Source: an uncultured Collinsella sp. (GTDB lineage Bacteria > Actinomycetota > Coriobacteriia > Coriobacteriales > Coriobacteriaceae). Taken from it: DNA of 64,000 bases. Location: positions 1 to 64,000 of the forward strand of contig CAUHHV010000009.1 in assembly GCA_959606065.1 (NCBI GenBank), read 5' to 3'. Positions 1 to 9,197 of the stretch are shown piece by piece. The translations under genes were made by a program, and so were the position numbers. The notes below the pieces were generated by a model. It saw nothing but the letters and a program-made list of their open reading frames with translations. It had not been told where the DNA came from and made no database searches. Position 1 is the first letter of the stretch; each line of letters begins with the position of its first letter.

Positions 1-316
1 TCCACCGACTCATTAACACAACGTTCATATTTGACCCACAACAAAACGGCCGCGATCCCAACAAGGACCGCGGCCGGAACAGTCGTAAGGCGAGAAGCGC
101 CAAATGCGCCACCAGGATAGACCCCATCCAAAACGCGCGAAGCGCGTTATCTTTTCCCCAGCAGTAATCCGTCGAAGACCGGACATCGCAGGGCCCGCCA
201 TCAGTTTACTTTTAGGCACACTCCGCAGCACGCAAGAAGCCCTCGCCGCACTCCACATTAAGCGCGAAGCGCGCCATTATCCCCTTCAGCCCCAATCCCT
301 GAAGACCGAGGACGAA
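1..316. other. Intergenic stretch left of the ppc 3' hairpin; no gene supported
   Basis: No open reading frame here resembles a protein. The stretch is rich in short dyads: CGGCCGCG with CGCGGCCG at about 48-79, and AACGCGCGAAGCGCGTT near 132-149. From about 188 to 323 it seems to hold a worn copy of the neighbouring long hairpin: a GGGCCC start, the loop-like string ACTCCGCA followed by GCAC near 217-228, and GAGGAC at 308-313 before GGGGCCC. The stems of this copy no longer pair well, so it is only suggestive. Confidence 0.4.
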
Positions 317-443
317 GGGGCCCGATGGGTTTCCCTCTGAATGCATTCCGCAGCACGAAGCCCCCTTATCCGCAGCTCCGAAGGAGCAGGATAAGGGGGC
401 TTCAAGTGCGAGGACGCATTCAGAGGGAAACCCATCGGGCCCC
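317..443 (-). repeat. 127-nt giant hairpin in the ppc 3' region (internal-loop motif copy A)
   Basis: The outer arms, 317-344 and 416-443, are perfect 28-bp complements. Inside them an internal loop has ATTCCGCA (345-352) opposite GAGGAC (410-415). Then come GCAC/GTGC, a 15-bp perfect stem (357-371 with 389-403) and an apical GCTCC-GAA-GGAGC hairpin. It begins 23 bp past the ppc stop codon on the transcribed strand. No T-tract follows it directly, so it is not a textbook intrinsic terminator. The same loop recurs behind the P-type ATPase and pheT genes. Confidence 0.75.
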
Positions 444-466
444 GGTGAGAGCCACAGGGCTATCGA

Positions 467-3280
467 TTACCCCGTGTTCTGCAATCCTGCCGAGACGCCG
501 GTCACAGTCGAAAGAATCAGGCTCATGTACTCGGCCTTCTTCTCCTCGGCCATCTCGTCCTGGTTCATACGCACCTCGCGAAGGGCGCGGACCTGGGCGA
601 TGGACAGGGCGTCGACGTAGGGGTTGCGCACGCGGACGGCGCAACCGAGCACGCGGCGACGCTGCAGCGGCCACTCATCACCGACGATGGCAAGGACCCA
701 CTTACGCGTGAGCTGCATCTCGGTGAAGACCTTCTCGGACAGATCCTGGCGATCGCCCAGGTGCAGATACATCTTGGCGATGCGCTGGTCGGTCTTGGCG
801 ATCGACATCTCGATGTTGTCGATAAAGGTGCGGAAGAACGGCCACTCCTGGTAGGCAGCCTTGAGCTGGTCAAGATCGCCAAGCTGCTCGCAGGCGGTGC
901 CCAGACCGTACCAAGCGGCCAGGTTAATGCGCGCCTGGCTCCAGCTGAAGATCCACGGGATGGTACGCAGGTCGTCGAGCGACTTGGCACCCAAGCCGCG
1001 CTTGGCGGGACGCGAGCCGATCGGCAGCAGACCGACCTCGGTCAGCGGCGTCACGGTCGAGAACCATGGCGTAAAGTCCTCGGTGTTCAGCAGGTCCAGA
1101 TAGCGCTCGTGGCTTGCGGTGTTGAGCTTCTCGGCCATATCCCAGAACTTCTGCGTGGTCTCGGTGTTGGTCTTCTCGACACTCGGGGCCGACTGCAAAA
1201 GCGTTGCGGCAGCAACGGACTCAACATGGCGCTGAGCCAGCGTGCGGTTACCGTAACGGGCAAAGATGACCTCGCCCTGCTCGGTAAGCTTAAAGAAGCA
1301 GTTGACCGAACCCTTGGGCTGCGCCAGCACGGCCTTGTTGGCCGGGCCGCCGCCACGGCCCACGGCACCGCCGCGACCGTGCATGAGCACCAGGTCGATA
1401 TCGTTCTTCTCTGCCCACTTGGCGATGCGCTCCTGCGCGGAGTGCAGCGCGAGCATGGCCGTGGTAGGACCGGCATCCTTGGAAGAGTCGGAATAGCCCA
1501 GCATGACCTCCATGCGGCGGTTGGTCTGGGCAAGGCGCTTTTGCACCACGGGCAGCGTAAGCATCTGATCGAGCACGTCGACGCAGCCCTCGAGGTCCTC
1601 GAGCTGCTCGAACAACGGGATCACGTCGAGCTCGGGGACATCCTCCTCGTGTGCAAAGGACAGGTGCGCCAGCTCAAAGACGTCGGCCACATGCTGAGCG
1701 CTCTTGGTAAACGAGATGATGTAGCGGTGCGCCATCTTCTTGCCGTAGCGCTTTTGGATGGAGCCGATAGCGCGGAAGGTATCGATGACCTCGCGCGTCA
1801 TGGGCTGCAGGTCGCCATGGATACCGTTCTCGTGGATATCCTTAAGGGCGCGGGCATGCACCACGGAGTGCTGACGGAACTCCATCTCGACCATATGGAA
1901 GCCGAAGGACTCGACCTGCCAGATGATGGTCTGGACCGGGCCGTAGGCAGCACGGACGGCACCGCAGGCGGCCAGCGAGCGCTGGACGACGCGCAGGTCC
2001 TCCAGGAACTCATCGGCGCTGTGGTACATGGTGTCGGTGATACGACGGACGGTGGCGTTCAGGCGGTCGGCCATGACGAGCATGACGGCGCGATGCGGCT
2101 CGTGCTCGGAGATCAGCTCGGCGCGGGCCGTGTAACGAGGGCTCATCTCGACCTGATGGTTCCACAGGTTAATGAGCTCGGCCGACGGCTTGCTGTAGGT
2201 AGCCTCGAGCGTGAGGTTGCGGCCGATGTGGCGGCACTTGTCCTCGAGCTTGAGCACCATGTGCGTAAAGTACTTGGCGGCGACCTCACGGCTCACCTTG
2301 GCGGTGACGTTGGGGTTACCGTCGCGGTCGGAACCGATCCAGCTGCCGGGATGGAAGAACGCCGGGCACAGCGGCGGCACAGTACCGGCCTTGTCGCCCA
2401 GCACCCAATCGTCAAAACGACGATAGATAACGGGGATAACGTCGAACAGCGTGTTATCGAAGATGTCGATGATGGTATCGGCTTCCTCGACCGGCGTGGG
2501 CTTCTTGAGCGCGATGGGACTCGTACGCACCAGGGCGTCGATCTCCTGCAGCATATGGCGCTCGTTCTCCACCAGGTCGGAGCCGCCCAGACGCGGACGC
2601 TCCTCCAGCAGGTTGGAGATACGGCGGATCTTGCCCTCGACGGCCTTACGACGGGCCTCGGTGGGATGTGCGGTAAAGACAGGGTGGAACTCGAGCTTGT
2701 CGAGCAGCTCGTTGGCACCCTCGACACCCAGCTCATTCACCAGCTGGTGATAGGCAACGGTAAGCTCGTTGGCAGGATCGACCTCGGTATCGGTCGACGC
2801 ACCGGCCTCGCGCTCGCGCAGCTGCGCCACACGGTAGTTCTCCTCCGACAGGTTTGCCAGATGGAAAAAGCTCGTAAAGGCGCGAACGATGACCTGCTGC
2901 TTATCGAGCGGCAGGCTGTCGATCAAATCGACGACCTCACGAAATGCCACGGCAGTGGGCTCGTCGGCGGTGGGCACGCCCTGCTCGTCGACGGCTTCGT
3001 CGGCAGCGCAGGTACCGGGGTTGCCGGCATTGACCACAATCTCGGCTGTCAAAATCTTGTCGAACAGGTCCGCGATCTCGGGATCATACTCGCTAAGCAC
3101 ACGGCGCTCCAGGCGCAAGAACAGCGCCAGATTGTCGCGCAGCTCCTCGGGGATCTCGATCTCGGCGAGACGCTCCCTGGACTCGGCATTCGAGCCGATT
3201 CGGTTAACGAGGCGGTTGACCACGGCAGCGACGCGCGCCGCGGCTTCGGGTACAGACTGGTTGCTTAGGTTCTCAGCCAC
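467..3280 (-). CDS. ppc: Phosphoenolpyruvate carboxylase
   Basis: Catalyses the irreversible carboxylation of phosphoenolpyruvate by bicarbonate to oxaloacetate, a cytosolic anaplerotic step feeding fermentative succinate and aspartate-family synthesis. The protein is about 937 residues, normal for the bacterial enzyme. All family signatures are visible: VFTAHPTEARR with the catalytic histidine near residue 205, GSDRDGNPNVT, MLGYSDSSKDAG, LMHGRGGAVGRGGGP, the SWSQAR segment and the conserved C-terminal QNTG. I prefer the GTG at 3280, preceded by GGGAGGAAAC. An ATG four codons upstream at 3292 has a strong AAGGAGG but only 1 nt of spacing. The gene stands alone, with the hisS terminator upstream and a giant hairpin just past the stop codon. 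Confidence 0.97.
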   Translation of the reverse strand: MAENLSNQSVPEAAARVAAVVNRLVNRIGSNAESRERLAEIEIPEELRDNLALFLRLERRVLSEYDPEIADLFDKILTAEIVVNAGNPGTCAADEAVDEQGVPTADEPTAVAFREVVDLIDSLPLDKQQVIVRAFTSFFHLANLSEENYRVAQLREREAGASTDTEVDPANELTVAYHQLVNELGVEGANELLDKLEFHPVFTAHPTEARRKAVEGKIRRISNLLEERPRLGGSDLVENERHMLQEIDALVRTSPIALKKPTPVEEADTIIDIFDNTLFDVIPVIYRRFDDWVLGDKAGTVPPLCPAFFHPGSWIGSDRDGNPNVTAKVSREVAAKYFTHMVLKLEDKCRHIGRNLTLEATYSKPSAELINLWNHQVEMSPRYTARAELISEHEPHRAVMLVMADRLNATVRRITDTMYHSADEFLEDLRVVQRSLAACGAVRAAYGPVQTIIWQVESFGFHMVEMEFRQHSVVHARALKDIHENGIHGDLQPMTREVIDTFRAIGSIQKRYGKKMAHRYIISFTKSAQHVADVFELAHLSFAHEEDVPELDVIPLFEQLEDLEGCVDVLDQMLTLPVVQKRLAQTNRRMEVMLGYSDSSKDAGPTTAMLALHSAQERIAKWAEKNDIDLVLMHGRGGAVGRGGGPANKAVLAQPKGSVNCFFKLTEQGEVIFARYGNRTLAQRHVESVAAATLLQSAPSVEKTNTETTQKFWDMAEKLNTASHERYLDLLNTEDFTPWFSTVTPLTEVGLLPIGSRPAKRGLGAKSLDDLRTIPWIFSWSQARINLAAWYGLGTACEQLGDLDQLKAAYQEWPFFRTFIDNIEMSIAKTDQRIAKMYLHLGDRQDLSEKVFTEMQLTRKWVLAIVGDEWPLQRRRVLGCAVRVRNPYVDALSIAQVRALREVRMNQDEMAEEKKAEYMSLILSTVTGVSAGLQNTG

Positions 3281-3444
3281 GTTTCCTCCCATTCCTCCTT
3301 CTATGCACGTAACATGCGGTATTCATTATAGGCGCTTGAGAAATACTTTCGACACTGATTGCGCTTTACCACACAAAAGTATTTTCTGCATTGCAAAGGT
3401 TTTTGCCCTAAATGGTCGTATTTCTCGGTGGGCGGCATACGTAA

Positions 3445-3481
3445 ACGGGGGCATTCCGCATAAAAGCGAAACACCCCCGTA
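3445..3481 (-). terminator. Intrinsic terminator of hisS
   Basis: ACGGGGG with CCCCCGT flanks a GC-rich inverted repeat about 57 bp past the hisS stop codon. On the minus strand it is followed by TTTACG. It separates hisS from the ppc promoter region. Confidence 0.65.
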
Positions 3482-3537
3482 ACAATCGCTCTCCATGAGC
3501 AGGGCACGTTAGCAGGCCCGAAGCTCAAAAAGATGCG

Positions 3538-4857
3538 CTACAGGCGCTCGCGAACCGCCTCGACGACGTTGTCCAGATCGGCGAGCACCTCGTCATGGCT
3601 CTGCATGTCGCGCACTTTGACCTTGCCGGCGGCAAGCTCGTCGCCACCCAGGACCAAGATGAGCTTGGCGCCTACCTTATCGGCTTGCTTAAACTGGGCC
3701 TTGAGCGAACGACCCTGATAGTCGGCCTCGGTCACGATACCTGCGGCGCGAAGCTCCTGCGTAATGGCAAAGACGTTCTGACGCAGCTCCTTGCCGGCGT
3801 TGGCGACATAGACGCACGGGGCCTCATCGGCACCCAAATCGCTGCCAAAGGCCTGCAGGGCCAGCAGGGCGCGCTCAAAACCGACAGCAAAGCCGACGCC
3901 CGCCGTGGGCTTGCCACCCTCGAGCTCGACCAGGCCATCGTAGCGGCCGCCGCCGCCGATGGAGCCGACGCCGGCGCCAGGGGCCTCGACCTCAAAGACA
4001 GTACGGGTGTAGTAGTCCAGGCCGCGCACCAAGGTGGGATCCTCGACATACTCGATACCGGCGGCATCCAGATAGCGCTTGACCTGCTCGTAGTGCTCGC
4101 GGCACTCATCGCACAGGTTGTCACCCATCAGCGGAGCCTCGGCCATGATCTCGCGGCAGTGGTCGTTCTTGCAGTCGAAGGCACGCAGCGGGTTGAGCTC
4201 GGCGCGCTCGCGGCACTCGTCACACATCTCGTCTGCGTGATCGAGGATGAACTGCTTGACCTGCTCGCGGTAAGCCGGACGGCACTGGGCGTCACCCATC
4301 GAGTTGATGAGCAGACGAAGCTTGGAAAGATCGAAGCCCAGGCGCTTGTAGAACTCCATGAGCATGATGATGCACTCGGCGTCTGCCGCCGGATCGGGAG
4401 CGCCGAGCCACTCGATGCCCACCTGGTGGAACTGGCGCAGGCGGCCCTTCTGGGGACGCTCGCCGCGGAACATGGCCTCGGCGTAGTAAGCCTTAAACGG
4501 CGTGGAGCCCTGGGGCACCAGATTGTTCTCGACGACGGCGCGCACCACGCCGGCCGTGCCCTCGGGGCGAAGTGCCAGGCGCTGCTTGGGCTTGAGTTTG
4601 GTGTCGGTGCCCTCGGTAAAGACGCGCTCTAGGTTGGCACCGCTGAACACGCGGAACATTTCCTTGCGCACGACGTCGGTCGACTGGCCGATACCGTGGA
4701 CAAACACGTCAACCTGCTCGATCGCGGGCGTCTCGATGGGTTTAAAACCAAACGGCTCGAACACGCCGGCCGCAATCTGCTGCATCTTTTGCCAGGCGCG
4801 CATCTCGGCGCCGATAAGGTCGCGGGTTCCCTCCGCCTTCTGTGCCTGCATGGGCAA
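3538..4857 (-). CDS. hisS: Histidyl-tRNA synthetase
   Basis: A class II aminoacyl-tRNA synthetase that charges tRNA-His. The protein is 439 residues, the usual length. It starts with the conserved AEGTRDL region, carries motif 2 (RGERPQKGRLRQFHQ near residue 112-126), the histidine-specific VRGLDYYTRTVFE near 270, and a GGGGRYDGL motif 3-like stretch near 305. The last 95 residues form the alpha/beta anticodon-binding domain. An internal Cys-rich insertion near residues 213-245 (CDECRE twice, CKNDHCRE) may bind a metal. No T-box leader is visible. Upstream lie the hairpins that belong to the 3' side of the OFA transporter. Confidence 0.97.
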   Translation of the reverse strand: MPMQAQKAEGTRDLIGAEMRAWQKMQQIAAGVFEPFGFKPIETPAIEQVDVFVHGIGQSTDVVRKEMFRVFSGANLERVFTEGTDTKLKPKQRLALRPEGTAGVVRAVVENNLVPQGSTPFKAYYAEAMFRGERPQKGRLRQFHQVGIEWLGAPDPAADAECIIMLMEFYKRLGFDLSKLRLLINSMGDAQCRPAYREQVKQFILDHADEMCDECRERAELNPLRAFDCKNDHCREIMAEAPLMGDNLCDECREHYEQVKRYLDAAGIEYVEDPTLVRGLDYYTRTVFEVEAPGAGVGSIGGGGRYDGLVELEGGKPTAGVGFAVGFERALLALQAFGSDLGADEAPCVYVANAGKELRQNVFAITQELRAAGIVTEADYQGRSLKAQFKQADKVGAKLILVLGGDELAAGKVKVRDMQSHDEVLADLDNVVEAVRERL

Positions 4858-4916
4858 ACACCTTTCTTTTGTATCGCGTCATAGGTAGTGGACATTATAC
4901 GGCACAAAGCAGCAAC

Positions 4917-5121
4917 GCGGCGGCGCGCCTGACCGAACGAGGGTATGGGGACTCGTTCGGCCAGACGCGCCGCCGCGGTTTGTGATCCCTTTTCCTCCGT
5001 CCCCTTCGGATTACGTGATCCCTTGGGGACGGAGGAAAAGAGATCATTTCGTAGACCCGTGGCTGCCCTGGAAACCGAATGACAGTACGAGCATCCATTC
5101 GGCTTCCAGGGCAGCCACGGG
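4917..5121 (-). repeat. Array of three long hairpins in the 3' region of the OFA transporter
   Basis: Three consecutive inverted repeats. 4917-4941 pairs with 4952-4976 (25 bp, two mismatches). 4984-5004 pairs with 5025-5045 (21 bp, one mismatch). 5056-5081 pairs with 5096-5121 (26 bp, one mismatch). All four mismatches become G-U pairs when the minus strand is transcribed, which is the strand of the neighbouring genes. They fill the gap between the transporter stop codon and hisS. Confidence 0.7.
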
Positions 5122-5154
5122 CAGAACAGGCAAACAGGAATAGGCGGCGACCCG

Positions 5155-6459
5155 CTACTCCCCCGCCACGCTTGCGCGCAGCTTGGCGGCGATGGGCTCG
5201 GATGCCAGCAGGAACACGAGCATGACCACGGAGCACGCCAGGCACACAATCCAGGTGCTCGCAAAGGAGCCCGTGGCATCGAACAGCACGCCCGAGACAA
5301 TGGCGCCCACGGTGCCGCCGACCATCTCGAGCGAGGTAATGGTGCCCGTGACCTTACCCAGGTCGGCCATGCCAAACTGCTTGGACGCGGCGATGGTAGG
5401 CGTGATGGTGCCCATGCACGTTCCAACACCAAAGCTCACAGCGGCGACAATAGGACCGAGGTCCGTCGTCGGGAAACACAGCGCCACGCAGGCGATAATG
5501 CACGCAACGGAGCCAAGGATATTGCCAAAGCGCAGGCCAAAGCGGTCATAGATCGCACCGAGCGAAATCTTGGCAATAACGACGGTGACCATGTAGGCCG
5601 AAAGTACGGTACCCGCCCACATGGGATCGTGGCCGCCCGTGACGATCTTGGTGCCGTTGACGGTGACGCTCGTCATATTCGTAACCTGGTTGGGCAGGAT
5701 GGCGCCATTGACAAGGCCCATAAAGAGGAATGCCGCGACGAGCAGCCAGAATGCCGGGCTCTTCTTAATGCGCGACCAACCGACGCTGACCTCTGGGGCC
5801 GTATGCTCGTCCTTATCGCCCGCGGTGGAAACAGACGGATCGCCCGGGTTCTCGCCGAGCGGCTTCAGGCCAATCTCGGAAGGTTTGGTGCGGAAGGAAT
5901 ACGCCGTGATGGGCAGCGCCGCCACAATGCAGACGGCGGCAAGCACCAAGAAGGCGGAACGCCAACCCACGCTCACGATCAGCGAGCTTACGATCGGCGA
6001 GAGAATGGCACCGCCAAAGCCCGAGCCCGAAAGCGCAATGGAGATAGCAAGACCGCGCTTGGCCGTAAACCAGTTGGCAGTGACGAGGCTAATGAGCAGA
6101 CGGGTCGAGGCCACGGCGAAGCAGCCCGAGACGGCAAAGAGCACGTAGACCTGCCAAAGCTCGCCCACAAAGCTCATGCCGACAAGCACGGCAGAGGTGG
6201 CGATAACGGTGAGGGAGCCCAAAACGCGGCCGCTCACCTTATCGGCGACATGGCCGATCACAAGCGAACCCACAACGCTCACCACGGTGGAGATGGCATT
6301 GGAGATGTTGTACTGCGCAAGGGAAATGCCCAGGTCGCTGACGATCAGCGGCTGGAACAGGCTCATGCAGTTGACGAAAATCGTGTAGCACGTGGCCATG
6401 ATCACGAAGCCAGAGGCCACCACGAGCCAGCCGGGGAAGAACTTACGTTGCTGGGACAT
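5155..6459 (-). CDS. MFS transporter, OFA (oxalate/formate antiporter-like) family
   Basis: A 12-helix major-facilitator permease of 434 residues. The N-terminus FFPGWLVVASGF, followed by a first helix and a QPLIVSDLG segment, is typical of OFA-type carriers, which exchange small organic anions. A hydrophilic cytoplasmic loop of about 45 residues (about 200-240) separates the two six-helix halves. The stop codon of the upstream amidohydrolase is only 3 bp before this start, so the two are co-transcribed and probably translationally coupled. The natural inference is that the carrier imports an N-acyl or dipeptide substrate or exports the acid released by the hydrolase. The real substrate cannot be read from sequence. 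Confidence 0.85.
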   Translation of the reverse strand: MSQQRKFFPGWLVVASGFVIMATCYTIFVNCMSLFQPLIVSDLGISLAQYNISNAISTVVSVVGSLVIGHVADKVSGRVLGSLTVIATSAVLVGMSFVGELWQVYVLFAVSGCFAVASTRLLISLVTANWFTAKRGLAISIALSGSGFGGAILSPIVSSLIVSVGWRSAFLVLAAVCIVAALPITAYSFRTKPSEIGLKPLGENPGDPSVSTAGDKDEHTAPEVSVGWSRIKKSPAFWLLVAAFLFMGLVNGAILPNQVTNMTSVTVNGTKIVTGGHDPMWAGTVLSAYMVTVVIAKISLGAIYDRFGLRFGNILGSVACIIACVALCFPTTDLGPIVAAVSFGVGTCMGTITPTIAASKQFGMADLGKVTGTITSLEMVGGTVGAIVSGVLFDATGSFASTWIVCLACSVVMLVFLLASEPIAAKLRASVAGE

Positions 6460-6462
6460 GGA

Positions 6463-7764
6463 TTACTCCTTGTGGTCCGCAATGTATCCGAGAGCGACGG
6501 CGGCATAAGCCGCGGCGCCGAGGGGAAGCTCGGCATCGTTAAAGCGCGCCTTGGGATGGTGCTGGGCAAAATGCTCATCCGTATCGGTTACAGCGGCGCC
6601 CACGGTAAAGTACGCGCTCGGGATCTCGCTCGAGATAAGCGCAAAGTCCTCGCTCGCCATGGCGTGGAATAACGGCAGGAAAGCTGCCTTGGGCAATGTC
6701 GCACCCACATAGCCCAGCGATGCCTGGGTCATATCGTCATCGAGTACGAGCGGCGGAACATCCGAGAGTGTCTCGATGGTCGCCGGTGTGCGATACGTTG
6801 CCGCGACGCCATTGACGACCTCGGCGATGCGGGTCTTAAGATGCGCCATGAGCTCGACATCGAAGCCGCGCAACGTTCCCTCGAGCACGCAGGTGTCGGG
6901 GATGACGTTGGCCGCCAAACCGCCAGCGAACTTACCCACGGTAAGCGCGACCTCCTTGGCCGCCGGCACCTCGCGAGAGATAAGCTCCTGAAGCGCCAGG
7001 TGCACATGCACGCCGGCCGTGATGGGGTCGATGCAAATCTCAGGGCTGGAACCGTGGCCACCCTTGCCCTGCAGCGTGATGCGGAAACCGTACACGCCCG
7101 AGAGCGCCGGACTCCCATAGAGCACTAGGCCGAGCGGCGACTGGCTGTTGACGTGCATGGCAAAAGCCGCCTGAGGACGCGGGTTCTGCAGCAGACCGTC
7201 GGCGATGGCGGCGCGGGCGCCCTCAAAGGTTTCCTCGCCCGGCTGGAACAGCAGCTTAACCGTGGCATTGGCATCGACAAGCTCGGTCTCGCGAGACTTG
7301 AGCAGGCGGGCGGCACCAAGCAGGGCCGTCGCATGCATATCGTGGCCGCAAGCATGCATGCAGCCGTTGACAGAGGCAAAAGGCTCGCCCGACTCTTCCG
7401 CGACGGGAAGGGCATCCATGTCACCGCGCAGCATGATGACCGTGCCGGCCTGATCGTCCGTGCACGTACCGTTGCCCTGGGCCGCCACGGCCGCACCGGC
7501 ACCGATGAGGCCCACAACACAGGAGCCGTCGACGAGCGTGGCGAACGGGATGCCCATCTCGGTCAGACGTGCCTGGATATACGCAGAGGTTTGCGGAAGG
7601 CAATTACCCAACTCGGGCGTCTGATGCAGATCGTGGCGCCACGCAGCAAGCTTGTCTGCAAAAGCTTGAGCCTCGGCAACAAGACCGTCACCGATAGCGG
7701 CTTGCGCTGCCGGGGTGGCCTTGGGCGCTGGTTGCGGTTGAAAATCGGACTGAGCTGGTGCCAT
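6463..7764 (-). CDS. M20-family metal-dependent amidohydrolase
   Basis: A 433-residue cytosolic hydrolase of the M20 / HipO-AbgA group, which cleaves N-acyl amino acids, hippurate-like compounds or aminobenzoyl-glutamate with two metal ions. Visible motifs are GDMDALPV, CGHDMHATALLG (metal-binding Cys and His) and the catalytic PGEE near residue 170-175. The lid or dimerisation domain lies in the middle, with its GGHGS segment. A C-terminal metal histidine is expected around the FHAMASEDFA stretch. The N-terminus carries about 40 extra Ala/Gln-rich residues. It is the first gene of a two-gene unit with the OFA transporter, suggesting uptake and hydrolysis of one compound. Confidence 0.9.
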   Translation of the reverse strand: MAPAQSDFQPQPAPKATPAAQAAIGDGLVAEAQAFADKLAAWRHDLHQTPELGNCLPQTSAYIQARLTEMGIPFATLVDGSCVVGLIGAGAAVAAQGNGTCTDDQAGTVIMLRGDMDALPVAEESGEPFASVNGCMHACGHDMHATALLGAARLLKSRETELVDANATVKLLFQPGEETFEGARAAIADGLLQNPRPQAAFAMHVNSQSPLGLVLYGSPALSGVYGFRITLQGKGGHGSSPEICIDPITAGVHVHLALQELISREVPAAKEVALTVGKFAGGLAANVIPDTCVLEGTLRGFDVELMAHLKTRIAEVVNGVAATYRTPATIETLSDVPPLVLDDDMTQASLGYVGATLPKAAFLPLFHAMASEDFALISSEIPSAYFTVGAAVTDTDEHFAQHHPKARFNDAELPLGAAAYAAVALGYIADHKE

Positions 7765-7848
7765 AGATGCCCTCCAGTATTATTTGTGCAGCAAACACTT
7801 TGATGGTCTAAAGTGCAAGGTATAACTGTAAGGGCGTTACATAAAAAA

Positions 7849-7872
7849 CGCCGCCCCAGGAGGGCGGCGCAA
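7849..7872 (-). terminator. Intrinsic terminator of the EamA permease gene
   Basis: CGCCGCCC and GGGCGGCG form a short-loop stem on the minus strand. It is followed by GTTTTTT and lies about 10 bp past the stop codon of the DMT permease. Confidence 0.85.
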
Positions 7873-7880
7873 CAAGTTGT

Positions 7881-8864
7881 TTACAATTGCGGGCGCGGCT
7901 TTTTGCGCAAAAAATCAAAGTGAGTCTCGCTCAAGATAATCGACAGGAAGATAAGCACGAAGCCGGCGAGCAGGCGCGAGGTGAGCGCCTCCCCCATCAG
8001 CAGCACCGAAAACAACACGCCCGAAGGCGACTCCATCGAAAGAAGCAGTGAGCCCGTCGAGGCGGGGACATGCGCCAAACCGACGTTTTGGACGAGCAGC
8101 GCCACGCATGTGCAGCCCACCGAGAGGAAAACAGCCACACCGATAAACTCCGGCGTCCATGCAGAGAGGGGCGCCTGAGTCTCGAATAGCAGCGACGTGA
8201 TTAAACTCAAAACGCCATTGCCCACAAACATCCAAAACGTGATGACGTTGATGTCCATCTTGCGACCGTACTTGGCAGTCACCGCCATCTGGATGGCGAA
8301 GAAGATCGCGCCGCCCAAGGTAATAACATCGCCGGCATTGAACTCGACGCTATCGAGCGCTACCAGGCCAATACCCGCCAGGCACAACAACGCTGCACCC
8401 AGGTTATACCGGGTAAGCTTTTCACCGCTCAGGACATAGCTTGCAAACGGCACAAGGATGCAATACGTGCCGGTCAAAAAAGCGCTCTTGCCCGCCGTGG
8501 TCTGTGCCAGGCCGATCGTCTGCAAACCGTAGGCACCCCACATGAGCGCACCCATGCCAAGCCCGACGATCAGGTTGCGGGCATTGAAATGAGCGATGAT
8601 GCGCTTATGGAAAATTGCAAACATAACCAGTGATGCCGGGAGAAAGCGAACATAGACCAGCTCGAACACCGGAATGGTGTCGAGTGCGTCCTTCATAGTG
8701 GTAAAGGAGTAGCCCCAGATAATCGCCACCGAAAGCAGTAGAACTTTCCAGAACAACGGCGAGCGTGCGCCGGCACCCCGGGGAATACCACCCGCGCCCA
8801 AATCCTCACGGGCTACAGGGCTATCGGGCATGTTTTCGATTTCGTTGGCAGCGTATTGGGCCAT
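7881..8864 (-). CDS. DMT-superfamily permease with two EamA domains
   Basis: An inner-membrane drug/metabolite transporter of 327 residues with about ten predicted helices in two EamA repeats (about residues 25-165 and 175-315). The first repeat opens with LLLSVAIIWGYSFTTMKDAL, typical of the family. The second ends in SVLLMGEALTSRLLAGFVLIF. Members move amino acids, purines or other metabolites, and the substrate is not predictable here. The ATG at 8864 is chosen because GAGG lies 8 nt before it; an in-frame GTG five codons upstream is less likely. The gene is monocistronic, with its own terminator. Confidence 0.87.
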   Translation of the reverse strand: MAQYAANEIENMPDSPVAREDLGAGGIPRGAGARSPLFWKVLLLSVAIIWGYSFTTMKDALDTIPVFELVYVRFLPASLVMFAIFHKRIIAHFNARNLIVGLGMGALMWGAYGLQTIGLAQTTAGKSAFLTGTYCILVPFASYVLSGEKLTRYNLGAALLCLAGIGLVALDSVEFNAGDVITLGGAIFFAIQMAVTAKYGRKMDINVITFWMFVGNGVLSLITSLLFETQAPLSAWTPEFIGVAVFLSVGCTCVALLVQNVGLAHVPASTGSLLLSMESPSGVLFSVLLMGEALTSRLLAGFVLIFLSIILSETHFDFLRKKPRPQL

Positions 8865-8936
8865 GGAACATCCTCGCACTCAATCTGGGCGTGGTGTCCG
8901 CACGCGTATGGCTGCGTGCCGCCTCATGGTCAAATA

Positions 8937-8972
8937 AAAACGGGACGCGCCGGACCCCCGGCACGCCCCGCT
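8937..8972 (-). terminator. Intrinsic terminator at the end of the YhgE operon
   Basis: CGGGGCGTGCC and a nearly complementary GGCGCGTCCCG form a stem on the minus strand, followed by TTTTTAT. It would stop transcripts running past the YhgE genes and the inverted-repeat element before the EamA gene. Confidence 0.7.
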
Positions 8973-9050
8973 ACTGTAGCAACAACCAAGCAACCCACGC
9001 AATTCACTACGCTAAAGCGTCGGTACAGAAAACCTCGATGTTCCGGCAAC

Positions 9051-9167
9051 GTCAGCGAAAACGCCCCTAAGCGAGCAAGGTGACGTGAAATGAAAGGGCG
9101 CTGACCTTCTGGTCGCGCCCTTGAAATTGAACGTCAGATTGCCGCTTAGGGACGTTTGCAGCGTCGA
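9051..9167. repeat. 117-bp palindromic element, copy 1
   Basis: Outer arms of about 38 nt form an imperfect inverted repeat: GTCAGCGAAAACGCCCCTAA at the left, and the complementary CTTAGGGACGTTTGCAGC at the right. The centre is a locus-specific hairpin (GGGCGCTGACC and GGTCGCGCCC). The arms recur almost unchanged at 14455-14570 around a different central hairpin. A separate small hairpin, GTTACGCGG/CCGCGTAAC, follows at 9171-9198 at the end of the YhgE gene. No coding capacity is seen. Confidence 0.75.
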
Positions 9168-9197
9168 GCCGTTACGCGGTTTGGTAAAACCGCGTAA

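Noticed and set aside
317..443. Ordinary Rho-independent terminator for ppc
   Set aside because: Far longer than a terminator stem, no T-tract after it, and it shares a conserved internal loop with two other loci.
761..3268. 835-codon plus-strand frame across ppc
   Set aside because: Shadow of ppc in another frame; no recognisable domain, and composition typical of antisense GC-rich frames.
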